Both the position numbers and the translations under genes were made by a program. Shown here piece by piece: positions 1 to 11,035 of a stretch of 64,000 nt of DNA. Source of the stretch: Apostichopus japonicus. Lineage: Eukaryota > Echinodermata > Holothuroidea > Aspidochirotida > Stichopodidae. Under the pieces are notes generated by a model that worked only from the letters and a program-made list of their open reading frames with translations, made no database searches and was not told the origin of the DNA. The stretch's first letter is position 1, and every line of letters starts with the position of its first letter. The stretch lies in the NCBI RefSeq assembly GCF_037975245.1, contig NC_092583.1, forward strand, positions 5,365,264 through 5,429,263. The letters run 5' to 3'.

Positions 1-1030
1 GTATTAAAAGTTTCCAACTGTAACATCTATGACATTGCTATGACAGTTAATTTAAGGAAGGAAAATGTCATATCCATATTTAAGGGCACTGTATAAGTGG
101 CTCGAAATCTACTACAGTGGGCAGGCCTTAACAGAAAATTCTTCTAAGGGCAATATCTTCAACTGTATGTCCGATTAAGTTCATTCTTGGTATGGTAATG
201 TAGATACAGTAGTCAGTACACGTTCTTTTCAATAACCATTTTTACCTCATTTATTACTAATAAGTGGGTGGGGCTAAATTGGAAATTGTCAAATGACTTG
301 TAACAGGATATCTCAACAAACACAAGTTGAATCAATGTCATACTTGGTAGATAGATTACCTACAGTATTATGAGTAGATGTGCCCTATTGGTTTTGGTTC
401 CTATCTCATAAATATTAATAAGTGAGTTGGGGCTGCACCATAAAAGTGTTAAACTCAATATCTCTGCAACGATATGTCCGATTTCGTTTATACTGGTATT
501 TTGATGTAACCACATATAAAGTACATGTTCCTTTCAACAAGAGCTTTTACCTTATTAATTTTCATGCATGGGTGGGGCTTAATGGGAATTCATAGCAAAT
601 GGCTTGTGAACACAACATCTCAACATGCACAGGTTGAATCAATGTCATACTTGGTAGGTAGATGAGTAGATGTGCCCTATTGTTTTTGGTTCCATATCTT
701 GAATATTAATGAGTGGGCAGGACTTAACAGAAATTCTTAAAATGTCAATATCTCTTCAACTGTATGTGTGCGATTTAGTTTATAGTTGGTATGGTGATGT
801 ACATAGTAAAGTACATGTTCTTTGCAACAACAATGTTACCTCATTAAGATTTATAGGTGGCTTGGGTTTAAACAGGAAATCTTCACAAACATCTTGTAAA
901 CACAAAATCTCAACCAACACAGGTTGAATCAATGTCGTACTTGGTAGGTAGATCCAGATTGGTGAATGTAAGAATGTAATTGAAATTGGTAGAGGTCAAA
1001 TGTCACATGAGGTTGACAGACTGTATCAAA
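1..1030. repeat. Tandem array of ~145-160 bp modular repeats
   Basis: About five diverged modules follow one another. Each has a segment like AATATTAATGAGTGGGTGGG (near 253, 412, 555, 700 and 840) followed by phrases such as CAATATCTCTTCAAC and GTCATACTTGGTAG. Modules of two kinds alternate. The same family returns at 17080-17560, so it is dispersed through the genome. I see no coding sequence; short open frames here carry no recognisable protein. The family is not identified. Confidence 0.75.
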
Positions 1031-1468
1031 GTCTGAAAACCTTTTAAACATGAGAACTCCAAATTACAAATTAGCTACAATTTATCTGTGAATTCTCCAA
1101 TGCTATGATTATTTTTGGGGGGAACATAGTTTGGTCAGTTCAGATTATTGAAGGGTCTCTATATGAGATTGAGCATCCGCATTGAGTTTGACAATATTTA
1201 GTCCATTTATAAAGAGGTAGTACAAAGTTTACTCTGACACTCTCATGAACTGTGCGATGATAGTGATCGTTCATTAATTGTTGCAAACAAGCCATATTTT
1301 CTGAACAAAAAAGAAAAGTAAACACAAATATCTGTGCCAAAATAACTTTTATCTGGATCAAAATTCACCAGGAAAACCATTTGAATATTGACACACTTAA
1401 CAAAACCAACAAGGTTACTTAATTTAATTTAAAAACCACAGTGACCCATTCAACATATCAATAGTATC

Positions 1469-1474
1469 TTTATT
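1469..1474 (-). terminator. Poly(A) signal AATAAA for the RIIa-domain gene
   Basis: TTTATT on the + strand reads AATAAA on the minus strand. It lies about 120 bases downstream of a good 3' splice site (TTATTACAG, exon starting at 1596), so 1596 to about 1450 would be the last, probably untranslated, exon of the RIIa-domain gene. The exon link is inferred from splice signals only. Confidence 0.45.
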
Positions 1475-2139
1475 CACAGTTTTACAACCAGCATCTGCGG
1501 TTTAGTGTTCAACATACTTGTGGCTACAAATGTTAGCATTATCTTCAGTATTCCTTTGCTGTTGTCTAAATCAGGTTGTGGGTCTCTTGAAGACATCTGT
1601 AATAACATTAATCAAATAATATTAGGTGAGACATAATTTAGGCAAACAACTGATTCAGCATAGCCATGGTACAGGCTGTTTTTTATTCAGCAAAAATAAC
1701 CATATTCCCTTTTTAATGTCAAAGACCTCTATTATTTCCCTTCAATGTACTGTATTTGAATGGAAACTGAAGTTACAGAATATACATTGTTGTTAACATG
1801 CAACTCATAAGCCATTGCTGCTTGATTTCATTTTTATCTGTATCATTGCAAAACCCAATAAAGAACCTTTTACAATTACCTTCTGTGACCTCCATTTGAT
1901 TTTATTCATCCATTAATAGACTCTTTGATGATCATCTTAGCTAAACTGAATTAACCATTGTGTTTGCCTATCTTTGAGCTTGTTTCATCGACCACTTCTC
2001 TCCTTTGATTCCAATTACTAAACTTGTCCTTGTTACATCATATGCAGCAGATAATATTTGAAAAGATGTAAATCAAACTTCTTTTCTGAAAATTTCTTTG
2101 CAAGTTATACCAACCTGAGCTAAGGTTTCCTTTGATAGC

Positions 2140-3138
2140 CTAACTCTTTTGGCTTGATATTTCAGATGATCTCTGTTCTCTGAGCTGTGCATACTCTGTC
2201 TCAACTTGTGCAAGTACCCCATTCTTTACCACAGGATCCAAGCCTGTTTCTGTAGCATAAACACAAAACACATAGTATCAATCCACTAAATGGTTACATC
2301 ATACATGTCTCAACATTTGGCTTTCATATGAATGTGTTATCATGCTAGTCACAAAAGGAATTTTTTTTATTGAAATGCCCTGACTAACCAACTTTTGCTC
2401 GATTCTCTACAATAAAAAATGCTGTGTTGAAAAAGGATGACGAAACACTAAATGAAAACAATTTTTATTATGTAATTGGAACTACTTAAAATTGAATACT
2501 GTACCATTTCCTTGTTCTTAATCGCTGCAGTTATACTGTAGAAGGAATAATCATTTGGGCTATTAAAGCGGTTATACTTTGCATACCAATTTTGAGCCTT
2601 CTAAGTTTTATACAATCAGAAATTCTGGGTTCAAACAGCTTTACATCTTAGCATTTGTGTAGCAGTTTTGTATTTTGCATGGCATTTTGCTAAATGACAC
2701 CAGCTGAGTAATATCATGACATAAAAATAATATGTTTTAAGCCACAGATTTTATGCTTTGGAATACATGTGCAATGTTTGACTTAATAACTTATAACTGG
2801 GACAGCATCTGTGTTTAAAGATCAAAGTGTGCAACTCAGAAATAATAGCTGACATATATTTACCATTAGCTGAAGAAGTAAATATTGACTGTAAGCAAAG
2901 CCTGAACTTTCTCATCCCATTAAAGTTTTACCTGTTTAACCATGTAGTTTAGTTTATAAATACAGATCTTACTTTCTCTGATATTCACTAAGTCATCAAG
3001 GAAACCAGAAATGAACTGCAACAAGTTATCTGGATTTGCCCTCATAGCTTCTTGGGAAATCAACCACAAGATATTTCCAAACCCTGATGGTATTTCTAGT
3101 CTGGAAGCACCATATCTCATAGATGTATCAGCAGACAT
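2140..3138 (-). CDS. Small RIIa (SPA17/CABYR/DPY30-type) domain protein, spliced
   Basis: Two coding exons: 3145-2973 (ATG at 3138) and 2249-2140 (stop TAG at 2142-2140). They join in phase through the donor AGAGAAA|GTAAGA and the acceptor GCTACAG|AAACAG, giving about 91 residues. Residues 14-56 have the shape of an RIIa dimerisation/docking domain: an IPSGFGN start, a helix, a PDNLLQF turn, and a second helix ending in NIREKTGLDP. Sperm protein SP17 has the same order (IPQGFGN, QPDNI, EKREKTNFDP). Family members dock A-kinase anchoring proteins, often in cilia and sperm tails. The stop lies 25 bases before a donor (CTCAG|GTTGGT), so a 3' UTR exon at 1596 probably follows. Seven bases upstream of the ATG in the same exon are open, so an earlier coding exon is possible. 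A LINE lies just upstream on the same strand. Confidence 0.72.
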
Positions 3139-3145
3139 TGGAAAT

Positions 3146-3545
3146 CTGAAATATCAAGTCAGTTTTCCAGAGGTTATGAAGAAAATTGTAGAAACATGTA
3201 AATATCTGTAGGTATTAAAAATAATAAAAGATGAATTAAAAAGAAAAAAATGGACAGGTTAAAACATGCCACAATGCTTATGTAAGTTCAGATTTCCACA
3301 GTAAAGAGTAAAATCTGGAATTTGGAAATAGCACATGTAGGCTAATTTTTCTAAAAAAATATTATTTATTCATCGTTATTGTGAAATGTAGCAGGCTGTG
3401 GAGCAGATGTTCTTCAGCAAAGTACAGTGGATAGGTAGTTAATTTATGCTACATGCATTGGAATGGTTAAGGTCATACATCTAAAGGTTTTGTCATTTTC
3501 TGTATGTACCAATCTGATGCATGGTTGGCACTTTTTTATCATAGT
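3146..3545. other. Short AT-rich interval, nothing recognised
   Basis: This lies between the first visible RIIa-gene exon and the LINE tail. It has A-rich and T-rich runs and no splice-flanked open frame that I can support. It is probably 5' flank or first intron of the RIIa-domain gene. Confidence 0.5.
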
Positions 3546-3675
3546 AGAATTTTTATTTATTAACTTTATTCGTAACCAGGGGTCCTGTCACTGGTAAACC
3601 AGTGTTCTCCCCAGGATCCCTGCACATATAAAACATACAAAATATAACAAACAGAACACATAAATAAATACAGAA

Positions 3676-3752
3676 TATAGATATAAAAATATAAAAAATA
3701 AATAAATAAATAAATAAATAAAAAAAATATATATATAAAAATAAAAATCTAA
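3676..3752. repeat. AT-rich simple repeat (TTTA)n/(AT)n in the LINE 3' UTR
   Basis: Runs of AAATAAATAAAT followed by ATATATATAT lie just below the LINE stop codon. It is a simple microsatellite inside the element's 3' untranslated region. Confidence 0.8.
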
Positions 3753-3759
3753 TTCGATT

Positions 3760-6700
3760 TCAAAGATTCCAGAAAGCCAGGCCATTTCTAATTGCACATT
3801 TTAGTTTATTTTTAAAGGTATCAGTGTTATTGCACATACGAATATGCCAAAGCAGTGCATTCCATTGATTAACCCCATGGCAAGTTTGACGACGTCTCCC
3901 CCAAATAGTGTTGGAATGTGAAAGGCAGAAACCACCAGAGGTAGAGGCTCTTGTGGCAGATTCACTCGAGGAGACATGGGCATACTTGTCACAGAGATAG
4001 TCAGGAGCAGCTGCTATGTGGATTTTATGCATAAAAACCTGACGGTGATAATTCCATCTTTGCTCTATAGGGATCCAGGATAGAGCTGAGAGAACATCAG
4101 CTGTAGGTGCAGTCCTAGGAAGATCTAGAATAATCCGACCAGCTCTTCCTTGCAGAGATACCAGACATTTTTTATACTTGGCACAGGTGTTAGACCAGGT
4201 ACAACTAGCATAATCAAAGTGGGGGCTTATCAAACTATTGTACACCATAATCCTGTATTTGTGTTGAAGATACTTCTTAACCCTCCCAAGTATCCCAAGA
4301 CGGCAGGATATTTTCTTGCAAATCATAGATAAATGGTCTTTGAAAGTTAAGGTACTGTCCAAAAGCACCCCAAGGTACCTAAAAACATGAACCTGTTCTA
4401 TATCATGTGAGTCATAATGGAGAATGAGAGGGTCAGCTCTCTTCATCATGGTTGGTGTGCCAAAAAGCATACTTTTGGTCTTTTTTACATTCAAAGTCAA
4501 TTTGTTTTTGACCAGCCACTTGCCAATCAGAATAAGATCTGTAGAGAGAACCTGCTGTATTTCACATATTTTCTCAGAGCTATAAATAACAGCTGTGTCA
4601 TCTGCATATAAAATTGCCTGGCTTTCACTTGTGGCAGATGGAAGATCATTTATGTATATAGAGAATAGTAATGGCCCAATGATAGATCCCTGTGGAACGC
4701 CAAATGCAATTCCCATCATATCTGAATACTGGTTCTCAATCTGAACAATTTGGTATCTGCCCGCAAGATAAGAGCCGAACCAATCCAATGCAGAGTCAAC
4801 AACTCCATATGACCGAAGTTTGTCAAGCAAGATGTCATGATCAACTGTATCAAAAGCTTTTTTAAAGTCAAGGAACAAGATGCCAGTGTAGTTCTTTCTT
4901 CCACAGGCACCGTCCATGTTTGACAAAATATCATCAACCACATAGCTGAGAGCCGTAGTAGTGGAGTAACCAGGTCTGAAGCCTGATTGCCATTTGTTAA
5001 GGATCTTGTTACTAGTTAGATACTGATACAGTTGATCATGAACAACTCTTTCCAAGATTTTTGACACAACTGGCAGAACTGAAATAGGTCTATAATTGTC
5101 GACCTGACTGCGTGTCCCATCTTTGAAAACTGGTGAGACCTTGGCAGTCTTCCAGTCAGAAGGGAAAACCCCATGAGAGAGTGAGAAGTTGATAATATAA
5201 GTAAGAGAAGGAGCAATGTGGGAGGCAGATAGCCTCAACAAACGAGCACTTATGTTGTCAAGGCCAGTGGCTTTCCCGGCAGACAGGCCCTTTAATTGCT
5301 TCTCAATCGAGTCAATGCTAACTGTCTGGAACCGGAAATTACATAAAGTATCATTTGTGGAAGGAGTGTGGGGTCTAGAATCGAATTTACTAGCTAGCTC
5401 ACTTCCAATGTTAGCGAAAAAATTGTTGAAGACATTAGCAATTTCACACTTGTCATTAACAACAATACCATTATCAACTATGCTAGCAATGTTATGGTGT
5501 TTGCTACTATGCATTGCTTCTTTAAGGGTAGACCATAATTTAGAGGAGTCATTTTTAGTGTCCTCAATTTTGGTTTTGAAGTACTCACATTTTAGTTGGG
5601 AAGCCAGATTATTGAGTTTGTTTCTACATTTTTTGTACCTGGCCCAAATGTCCAGTGAACCATGTTTCTCAGCGACCTTCTTCAGGTGATCCCTCTCCCA
5701 GGTCATCGAGATGAACTCATCAGTGACCCAGGGAGTGTGCTCACCTTTAACAGTCACAGTTTTCAGAGGTACATGGGCATCAGACACTTCATTAAAGAGA
5801 GTTTTCCAAGTATACCACATGAGGTCAATATCATCCAGACCTTCAATACAGGAAAATGGGATTTTGGAGATATCATCAATAAAAGCTTCCTGATGGAACC
5901 GTTTGAAAGATCTAGTAGTGATCTTTCTGGGAATATGTTTGGGTTTGTTAGCCCTTCTAACAGCATAAATCAGCCTATGATCACTCAGACCAGTGGGTAT
6001 CACTCCTGACTGAGTGACATAATTTTTACGGTTCACATAAATGTGATCTAAGAGGGTTCGTGAGTGAAGAGTCACACGGGTGGGCTCGGAAATCATTTGA
6101 CTGAGTTCATTCCGACGTGTATAATCATGCATATCCTTAGTAAGACCTTTCTTGCAAGTGGGAAGAAGATCTAAATTGAAATCACCTAAAATCAAAGTTT
6201 CATAATTACAATCCAATGCATTTGATATATTGTTCAATATGTCATTCAGGTAAACAAAATCTGAGTTGGGAGACCGATACACCGAGCCAATCAAAATTGG
6301 TCTGGTCTTCGGTAAAATAATTTCAGTCCATAGACAATCGAGGTGGTCTACCTCAAGGTCCAGACGTCTACGTCCCACCAAAGTGTTGGAGATGAATGTC
6401 GCTATACCATGAGATTTGGAGGTGGTACCATCTTTCCGTTCACAGGTGAAGCCAGGTAGGGTTATGCTTTCATCCGGTACACTATCATTCAGGTTAGTCT
6501 CTGATAGTGTGATGACATCAAATGGCTTACTAGCCATACTCAGTTTCAGTGTATCATAAGATGAGCGGATTCCCTGAATGTTCAAATGGCAGATTTTGAG
6601 TCCCCTTGGTAGGTCTATATCGAAGGGATTACCGTTGGTAATGTTGGTGCTAGTAGCTGTATCTGTGGAAGCAGAGTCCAGGCTAGTGTCAGATAATGAC

Positions 6701-7233
6701 TGATCTGAGTCAAAGAAGGAATCTGCAAACTGGAATGGCACTTGGCACTGATTACACAACCAATCCTCGTCAGTTCCGGAAAGTCGGTCGTAAGTGGCAA
6801 CAGATACATCAGTACACTTAATATGGTACCATATATTGCAGTTGTCACACTGGATACCACGTTGGTTGATTCGGACTGGTTTACTGCACAGCCCGCAGGG
6901 GAACTTGTAGTTTGGGCCTGGATTTGTGTGGATATCCCCTGCCATCAGCAATAGGTAGATAAAAGCAAGTTTATAAAATTTGAGTGGACGCTCCTGGTGC
7001 CGTCTGGAGCTAGCTGCTAACGCTCGTTTATGACGGCGATTCAGAGACGCATCACATCTTTCTTTGATAAGGTTAGACAAGGCATAGATGGAAAACGAAG
7101 TTCCCCCTCTGGATCCTTTAGTTGGTGACTCTAATTCCAGCTCCAATGACAGATTAGGCATATAAATGGCCTTAGTTATTGCAATGAATGCCAGCAAAAT
7201 AGGTAGGCAGAAATGTATAAATCTTACCGCCAT
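3760..7233 (-). CDS. LINE polyprotein: 2A-like motif, PHD finger, APE endonuclease, reverse transcriptase
   Basis: 1157 residues in one frame. Residues 1-22 are hydrophobic and signal-like. A hydrophobic stretch at 87-97 leads into GDIHTNPGP (99-107), a 2A-like translational recoding motif. A C4HC3 PHD finger follows (C113, C116, C129, C132, H137, C140, C160, C163). The APE-type endonuclease spans about 212-424, with LNIQG, SETN (E245), VYRSP, GDFN (D351) and SDHR (D418, H419). The reverse transcriptase spans about 690-960, with DFKKAFD (D789), GVPQGS and YADD (876-879). The C-terminal region has the W/Y-rich shape usual in CR1/L2. The protein would nick genomic DNA and prime reverse transcription of its own RNA. 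The ATG context GCCATGG fits the start. All catalytic motifs that I can check are present. Confidence 0.96.
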   Translation of the reverse strand: MAVRFIHFCLPILLAFIAITKAIYMPNLSLELELESPTKGSRGGTSFSIYALSNLIKERCDASLNRRHKRALAASSRRHQERPLKFYKLAFIYLLLMAGDIHTNPGPNYKFPCGLCSKPVRINQRGIQCDNCNIWYHIKCTDVSVATYDRLSGTDEDWLCNQCQVPFQFADSFFDSDQSLSDTSLDSASTDTATSTNITNGNPFDIDLPRGLKICHLNIQGIRSSYDTLKLSMASKPFDVITLSETNLNDSVPDESITLPGFTCERKDGTTSKSHGIATFISNTLVGRRRLDLEVDHLDCLWTEIILPKTRPILIGSVYRSPNSDFVYLNDILNNISNALDCNYETLILGDFNLDLLPTCKKGLTKDMHDYTRRNELSQMISEPTRVTLHSRTLLDHIYVNRKNYVTQSGVIPTGLSDHRLIYAVRRANKPKHIPRKITTRSFKRFHQEAFIDDISKIPFSCIEGLDDIDLMWYTWKTLFNEVSDAHVPLKTVTVKGEHTPWVTDEFISMTWERDHLKKVAEKHGSLDIWARYKKCRNKLNNLASQLKCEYFKTKIEDTKNDSSKLWSTLKEAMHSSKHHNIASIVDNGIVVNDKCEIANVFNNFFANIGSELASKFDSRPHTPSTNDTLCNFRFQTVSIDSIEKQLKGLSAGKATGLDNISARLLRLSASHIAPSLTYIINFSLSHGVFPSDWKTAKVSPVFKDGTRSQVDNYRPISVLPVVSKILERVVHDQLYQYLTSNKILNKWQSGFRPGYSTTTALSYVVDDILSNMDGACGRKNYTGILFLDFKKAFDTVDHDILLDKLRSYGVVDSALDWFGSYLAGRYQIVQIENQYSDMMGIAFGVPQGSIIGPLLFSIYINDLPSATSESQAILYADDTAVIYSSEKICEIQQVLSTDLILIGKWLVKNKLTLNVKKTKSMLFGTPTMMKRADPLILHYDSHDIEQVHVFRYLGVLLDSTLTFKDHLSMICKKISCRLGILGRVKKYLQHKYRIMVYNSLISPHFDYASCTWSNTCAKYKKCLVSLQGRAGRIILDLPRTAPTADVLSALSWIPIEQRWNYHRQVFMHKIHIAAAPDYLCDKYAHVSSSESATRASTSGGFCLSHSNTIWGRRRQTCHGVNQWNALLWHIRMCNNTDTFKNKLKCAIRNGLAFWNL
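6913..6939 (-). other. 2A-like peptide-skipping motif in the LINE ORF
   Basis: Codons 99-107 read GDIHTNPGP. This matches the 2A core D-(V/I)-x-x-N-P-G-P, in which the ribosome fails to form the G-P bond (here G106/P107). Such motifs are described near the N-terminus of APE-type LINEs from sea urchins and other animals. Skipping here would release a signal-like peptide of 106 residues from the PHD-endonuclease-RT protein. Activity is inferred. Confidence 0.85.
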
Positions 7234-7250
7234 GATTTATACTAGGGCAC

Positions 7251-9220
7251 AGAGAGGGCCTAGTTCCACGAAATAATAGTAGGCCAAGGTTGGTTACCGC
7301 GTCAATGCACCTAGGCAACGGTATACACATGTATACCAATGTGAAGCCTACTTGTCAATATCACTTTCTCACTTGTCTCTGCCTTTCTTTTCATCAAGAG
7401 TAACGAACGTCGAACATCAGCAATAGAAACGATCATAAGAAAAAATAAGTATCTTGATCCCGTAGTATTTTCTGTTCCAGAACCATGTTTTCCAGTAAAC
7501 TGATCAGCGCAGCTCAATCTCAAGTCGGATAACATGCACGACGTAATACCTGTTCTAGAAGTAATTTTACTGCTATTTATGAGGTGATTGATGGTTTAGT
7601 TTTGTAGAAACCAATAATAACGCTTTTGATGACGTAAATTCCGGACAGAACTAAATGGCAATGAAAACGGCACATATTTTGTACATCATTACGTGATAAG
7701 TCTTCAGTGTTAGCTACAGGGTTATAACACATTCCTCCTCTTTCATAAACGCACCCCTAGAAAATGAATGAAATATTAAAGTTCATATGAGGAAGAACCA
7801 ATAGATTTATGCATAATTTTTATGTGTGCAGTAATTTCAAGCATCTTACATAGCATTCTACTATGAGTTATCAGATAAAATATTTCCTGAACAATCCATA
7901 CTGACCACGAAGACTTATGTGCCAAAGGTCGCTATTTTGTCAGCAATAGTCTGACCAACACATCAAAGTGCCCTTGCTATTTATCTGGATGAATGTCTAA
8001 CAACATGACCCATTTTCTTATTCATCTGGCAGCTTGACAAAGTGCAGTTTGCTGCTGAAAGCATGTAGTCTACATAAAGGAAGTAGGCCTAGGCATATTT
8101 CAGAACTGTTAACCAGATATAGCCTAGCTATATCTGCAAACATGTGCAGCCACAGTGATGGTTTTGTGAAAGGATAGGCCCAGCTGGTGGTGCAGCAGTA
8201 GGCTATAGCCTATATGAACATTGCTTATCCAGATCTATTCTGGGGACATACATTTGACAGATGCTCAAAACTAATGATATAAGACATCAGCTCAGAAAGC
8301 AAAAAATGCATTCTACAACCTTAATTTGGGGCTCAGCTACTCTATTCCTATCTTAGTACAAAGTAGTATAGGGTAAATAGTAATTAGTATAGCTTAGGCC
8401 TAGGCTATAGACTTAGCCTAAGTAACTATGCAGAATTATTCCATCAAATGTTAGAAGCTTTACGGTTTGCATGCATCATCTAAAATTTTAACCGCGCTGC
8501 AGCCATTAGGCCTAACTTGGCCTGTTTTCATTCATCAGCTCCTGATTAATTGTACTTTATTGTTAATGTTATGATAGGGTAGTCTAGGCATAACATCATT
8601 CAGCTGCTAACGTTAGGCTTGGCATCACCTTTGCTTGTTATCGTGCTAAACGATAAGTAGGCTATATTTCTTCCCAATCATCTGAAATATTGACCGAAAA
8701 AGGAAGCGTGGCTTCTCTTAAATATTTCTATGTTACATCCTTCATGAAGCTGTAGCTTGTCATAATTTACATTTGTCAGGCTAAGATTATACTACTAATT
8801 ACTAGTAGTAACACTTGGCCTCGGCTAGGGCCTAAGCCTACGGGAGGTCTATTTTAACTGTTCGCCTACACTGTATCAACTGTTCAAAATACATTTTCGT
8901 TCGTTCTCTAATCTCCCTGTAAGTGTAAAGTGTAAGCACGAATAAGTCTCTAACGCTCACTTCGGACATCAAGGCCTAGGGTTTTACCGAAATAACGAAA
9001 ACGATACCTGTTTCTTATCCTTTTTTATCACAATTAATTGTAACTTAGTTTCACTGAATTGCTTAAATGCCTTGTCCGTCCAACTGAGATGACCAAAAGC
9101 CCAAACAAATTGACTGAAGTAGGCTAATGGGTACGCAACAATTACGGATATACAAAGTGTACCTAGCGTAGATGTTCTTTTGTGTTCATAACACAATTTT
9201 TACAACAACAAAAAATATAC
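7251..9220. other. Intergenic or intronic stretch rich in TAGGCCTA-type words
   Basis: I find no supported gene. The segment 8080-8860 is dense in the palindromic words AGGCCTA, TAGGCCTAGG and TAGCCTA. A minus-strand open frame at 8984-9196 has no in-frame ATG, but it ends at a possible donor (AACAG|GTATCG). I do not call it a gene. Confidence 0.4.
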
Positions 9221-9227
9221 TGTGGTA

Positions 9228-9266
9228 CATAAGTACGTCATTGGTTGTAGGCGGGACTAGTTACCT
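9228..9266 (-). promoter_or_regulatory. Possible GC-box/CCAAT/CRE promoter cluster
   Basis: Read on the minus strand, CCCGCCTACAACCAATGACG places a GC box, a CCAAT box and a CRE-like TGACGTA within 30 bases. That density is typical of a metazoan promoter. It could serve the minus-strand RIIa-domain gene, with the LINE in a first intron, or a transcript I cannot see. No TSS or linked exon is proven. Confidence 0.25.
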
Positions 9267-10146
9267 TTGGAGATGAAAGATTGCAAGTCACTCCACGTAA
9301 ACGTAATTGCGATCAAATTCAAACTTTAAACTTGGTTGGTAAGTGTCTGACCCACATAATTCTGTCGTCCGACCATGTAATTTCGTGCCTGCATGATTTA
9401 TGACTTTATGTTAGATGTCAAAGATCAAGAAACCTAAAAATTGGGTTTTAACCAGTTTCTGCTTGTCAACATGTAGGGGAAATTCATCATACAATACGAT
9501 ATGTAAATAATAATGACCCGAATTCTAAAGTTGAACAGATTGAGGTGTTAAGGGTCAAAGGTCAATTGAGGTTAATTTGGCCTAAATTTTAAGAAAAAAT
9601 GTGTTGCGAGCTCCTCCTACACTGTAAGTCCATTCAAATTCTAACTAATTGTGTGCACAAACGGCATATGAATGCCAAGAGTAATTTTGCCATGAAGAGG
9701 TGAGATCTGCAACTCCATGGATTGCCCTCTTCTTTGTATGATGTTTGTAGCCTTGTCCTGACTTACTTAATTGCAAAGCAATTGCTAATTGTCACACGGC
9801 ATTACTATTTTTGTATATATAAATTTCAATAACAAGTGATAATAAGTTTGATTAATAAATGAATAACTTGCAATAAAAACTTAAAGGATTTGCAAGAACC
9901 GATTAAGGATTTGCATTAACAAATTGACAATTGCAATAGCAAATTAGTACTTTGAAATTACACAATATTTATTTGCATGACCCACAATGACAACAATTAA
10001 GATGATCAGCCCACACAGTTCACTGACCTTGTGAAGCACGGTGCAGCGTGGTTGGACAGAAATGTCGTGCATACAAAATATCGTAATACATTTGGTAATA
10101 TAACACGGTCAAGGAAACCAAAACAGCAGCATCTGTCCTTTTAGTT

Positions 10147-10370
10147 CATAGGCGTTCGTTTGTTTCGCGTGAACGTTCGTTTTTATTTCGTGCGAATGTC
10201 CATTTGATTATGTTACATCTTCGTTTTAATGGTGGCGCTTGTTATTTTGTTCTGAGCACTCGTTCGTTTCGCGTGAGAGCGTTCGTTATGATTTCGAGCG
10301 AATGTTCTTTTGCTTACAATACATCTTCGTTTGTATGGTGGCGATTGATCTTTTTGTTCTGACAAGTGGG
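10147..10370 (+). repeat. Two-copy tandem duplication of ~110 bp
   Basis: Copy 1 begins at TTCGTTTGTTTCGCGTGA and copy 2 at TTCGTTCGTTTCGCGTGA. Both run through ACATCTTCGTTT and GGTGGCG to TTTTGTTCTGA. An open frame of 128 codons starting at 10239 lies over it and looks like chance in T-rich DNA. Confidence 0.7.
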
Positions 10371-10379
10371 TCAGTTTTG

Positions 10380-11035
10380 ACTTTCCCGTGCTCCTTGTTT
10401 ATCCTTCGGTTGCATGTGTTTGATATGTTTCACATGCAATATGATTGTCTTTTTATATTTATTTCCCTTTTAAAGTGTGCCTTTCACAATTTTTTACATT
10501 GGTATTATATATGTTTGTTTCATTTTGCATATTTTTTCGTTTCACTGAATTTCTTTCTTGTTTATTTGTTTCGTCGTTGTATGTTTTTTCCCAAATGGCC
10601 GCCCATTGTTATGAAACAATTATGATCGCAGCATTTGCGTGTGTCGCAGTCCGTGATTTTTCATTAGTATAGCCTGCCAGCGCACCGGCGCAGGGAGCTC
10701 CTCGTGTGAGCGATGGGGGGGGGGGGGGGAGGTAACTGACACATTTGAAAGCATTACAGGATCCGATTGTAATAATTCCCTAAGTGGCGTACCGGGGTAT
10801 ACCGATATGGCGCTGACCATCAAATCACCCCATGGGTAAATTGCCGATGATGTCGATTCACATATACAATTGGCCCAATGAACCAAACTCCCGAAATTCT
10901 GTCAGAGAAAAGTCAGTGGTGTACACATGATTTCACAGGTGATGGGGGGGGGGGGGGGTAATTCAACATTTTTTTCAGGTTACAGGTTTTAAAACTTAGC
11001 TTCCTGGTGGTCTTGAATCTCATAACTATTTTCAG
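10380..11035. other. Non-coding stretch with poly-G tracts
   Basis: It is T-rich to about 10620, then holds two long G runs (near 10717-10730 and 10944-10958), each preceded by GATGG. No gene is recognised. The G runs resemble those ending the dispersed GGCGTAGCC family further along the window. Confidence 0.4.

Larger units (their letters stand above)
3546..7250 (-). mobile_element. CR1/L2-like non-LTR retrotransposon (LINE)
   Basis: A minus-strand element made of one long ORF (3760-7233) and a 3' tail. The 3' UTR holds AT-rich simple repeats (about 3660-3750), then CCAGTGACAGGACCCCTGG, and ends in GAATAAAGTTAATAAATAAA near 3546-3575. Short A/T-rich terminal repeats instead of a pure poly(A) are usual in CR1/L2 elements. 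The 5' boundary is not sharp; I place it just above the ATG, but it may lie up to about 300 bases higher. No target-site duplication was identified. The ORF has no stop or frameshift, which suggests a young copy. Confidence 0.93.

Noticed and set aside
5216-5689. 157-codon + strand open frame over the LINE
   Set aside because: Antisense shadow of the LINE RT region.
8984-9196. 70-codon minus-strand frame ending at a donor-like site
   Set aside because: It has no in-frame ATG (opens with TTG) and no upstream exon was found.
10239-10625. 128-codon + strand open frame
   Set aside because: T-rich, F/Y/L-biased text inside a tandem duplication; no domain, no splice context.
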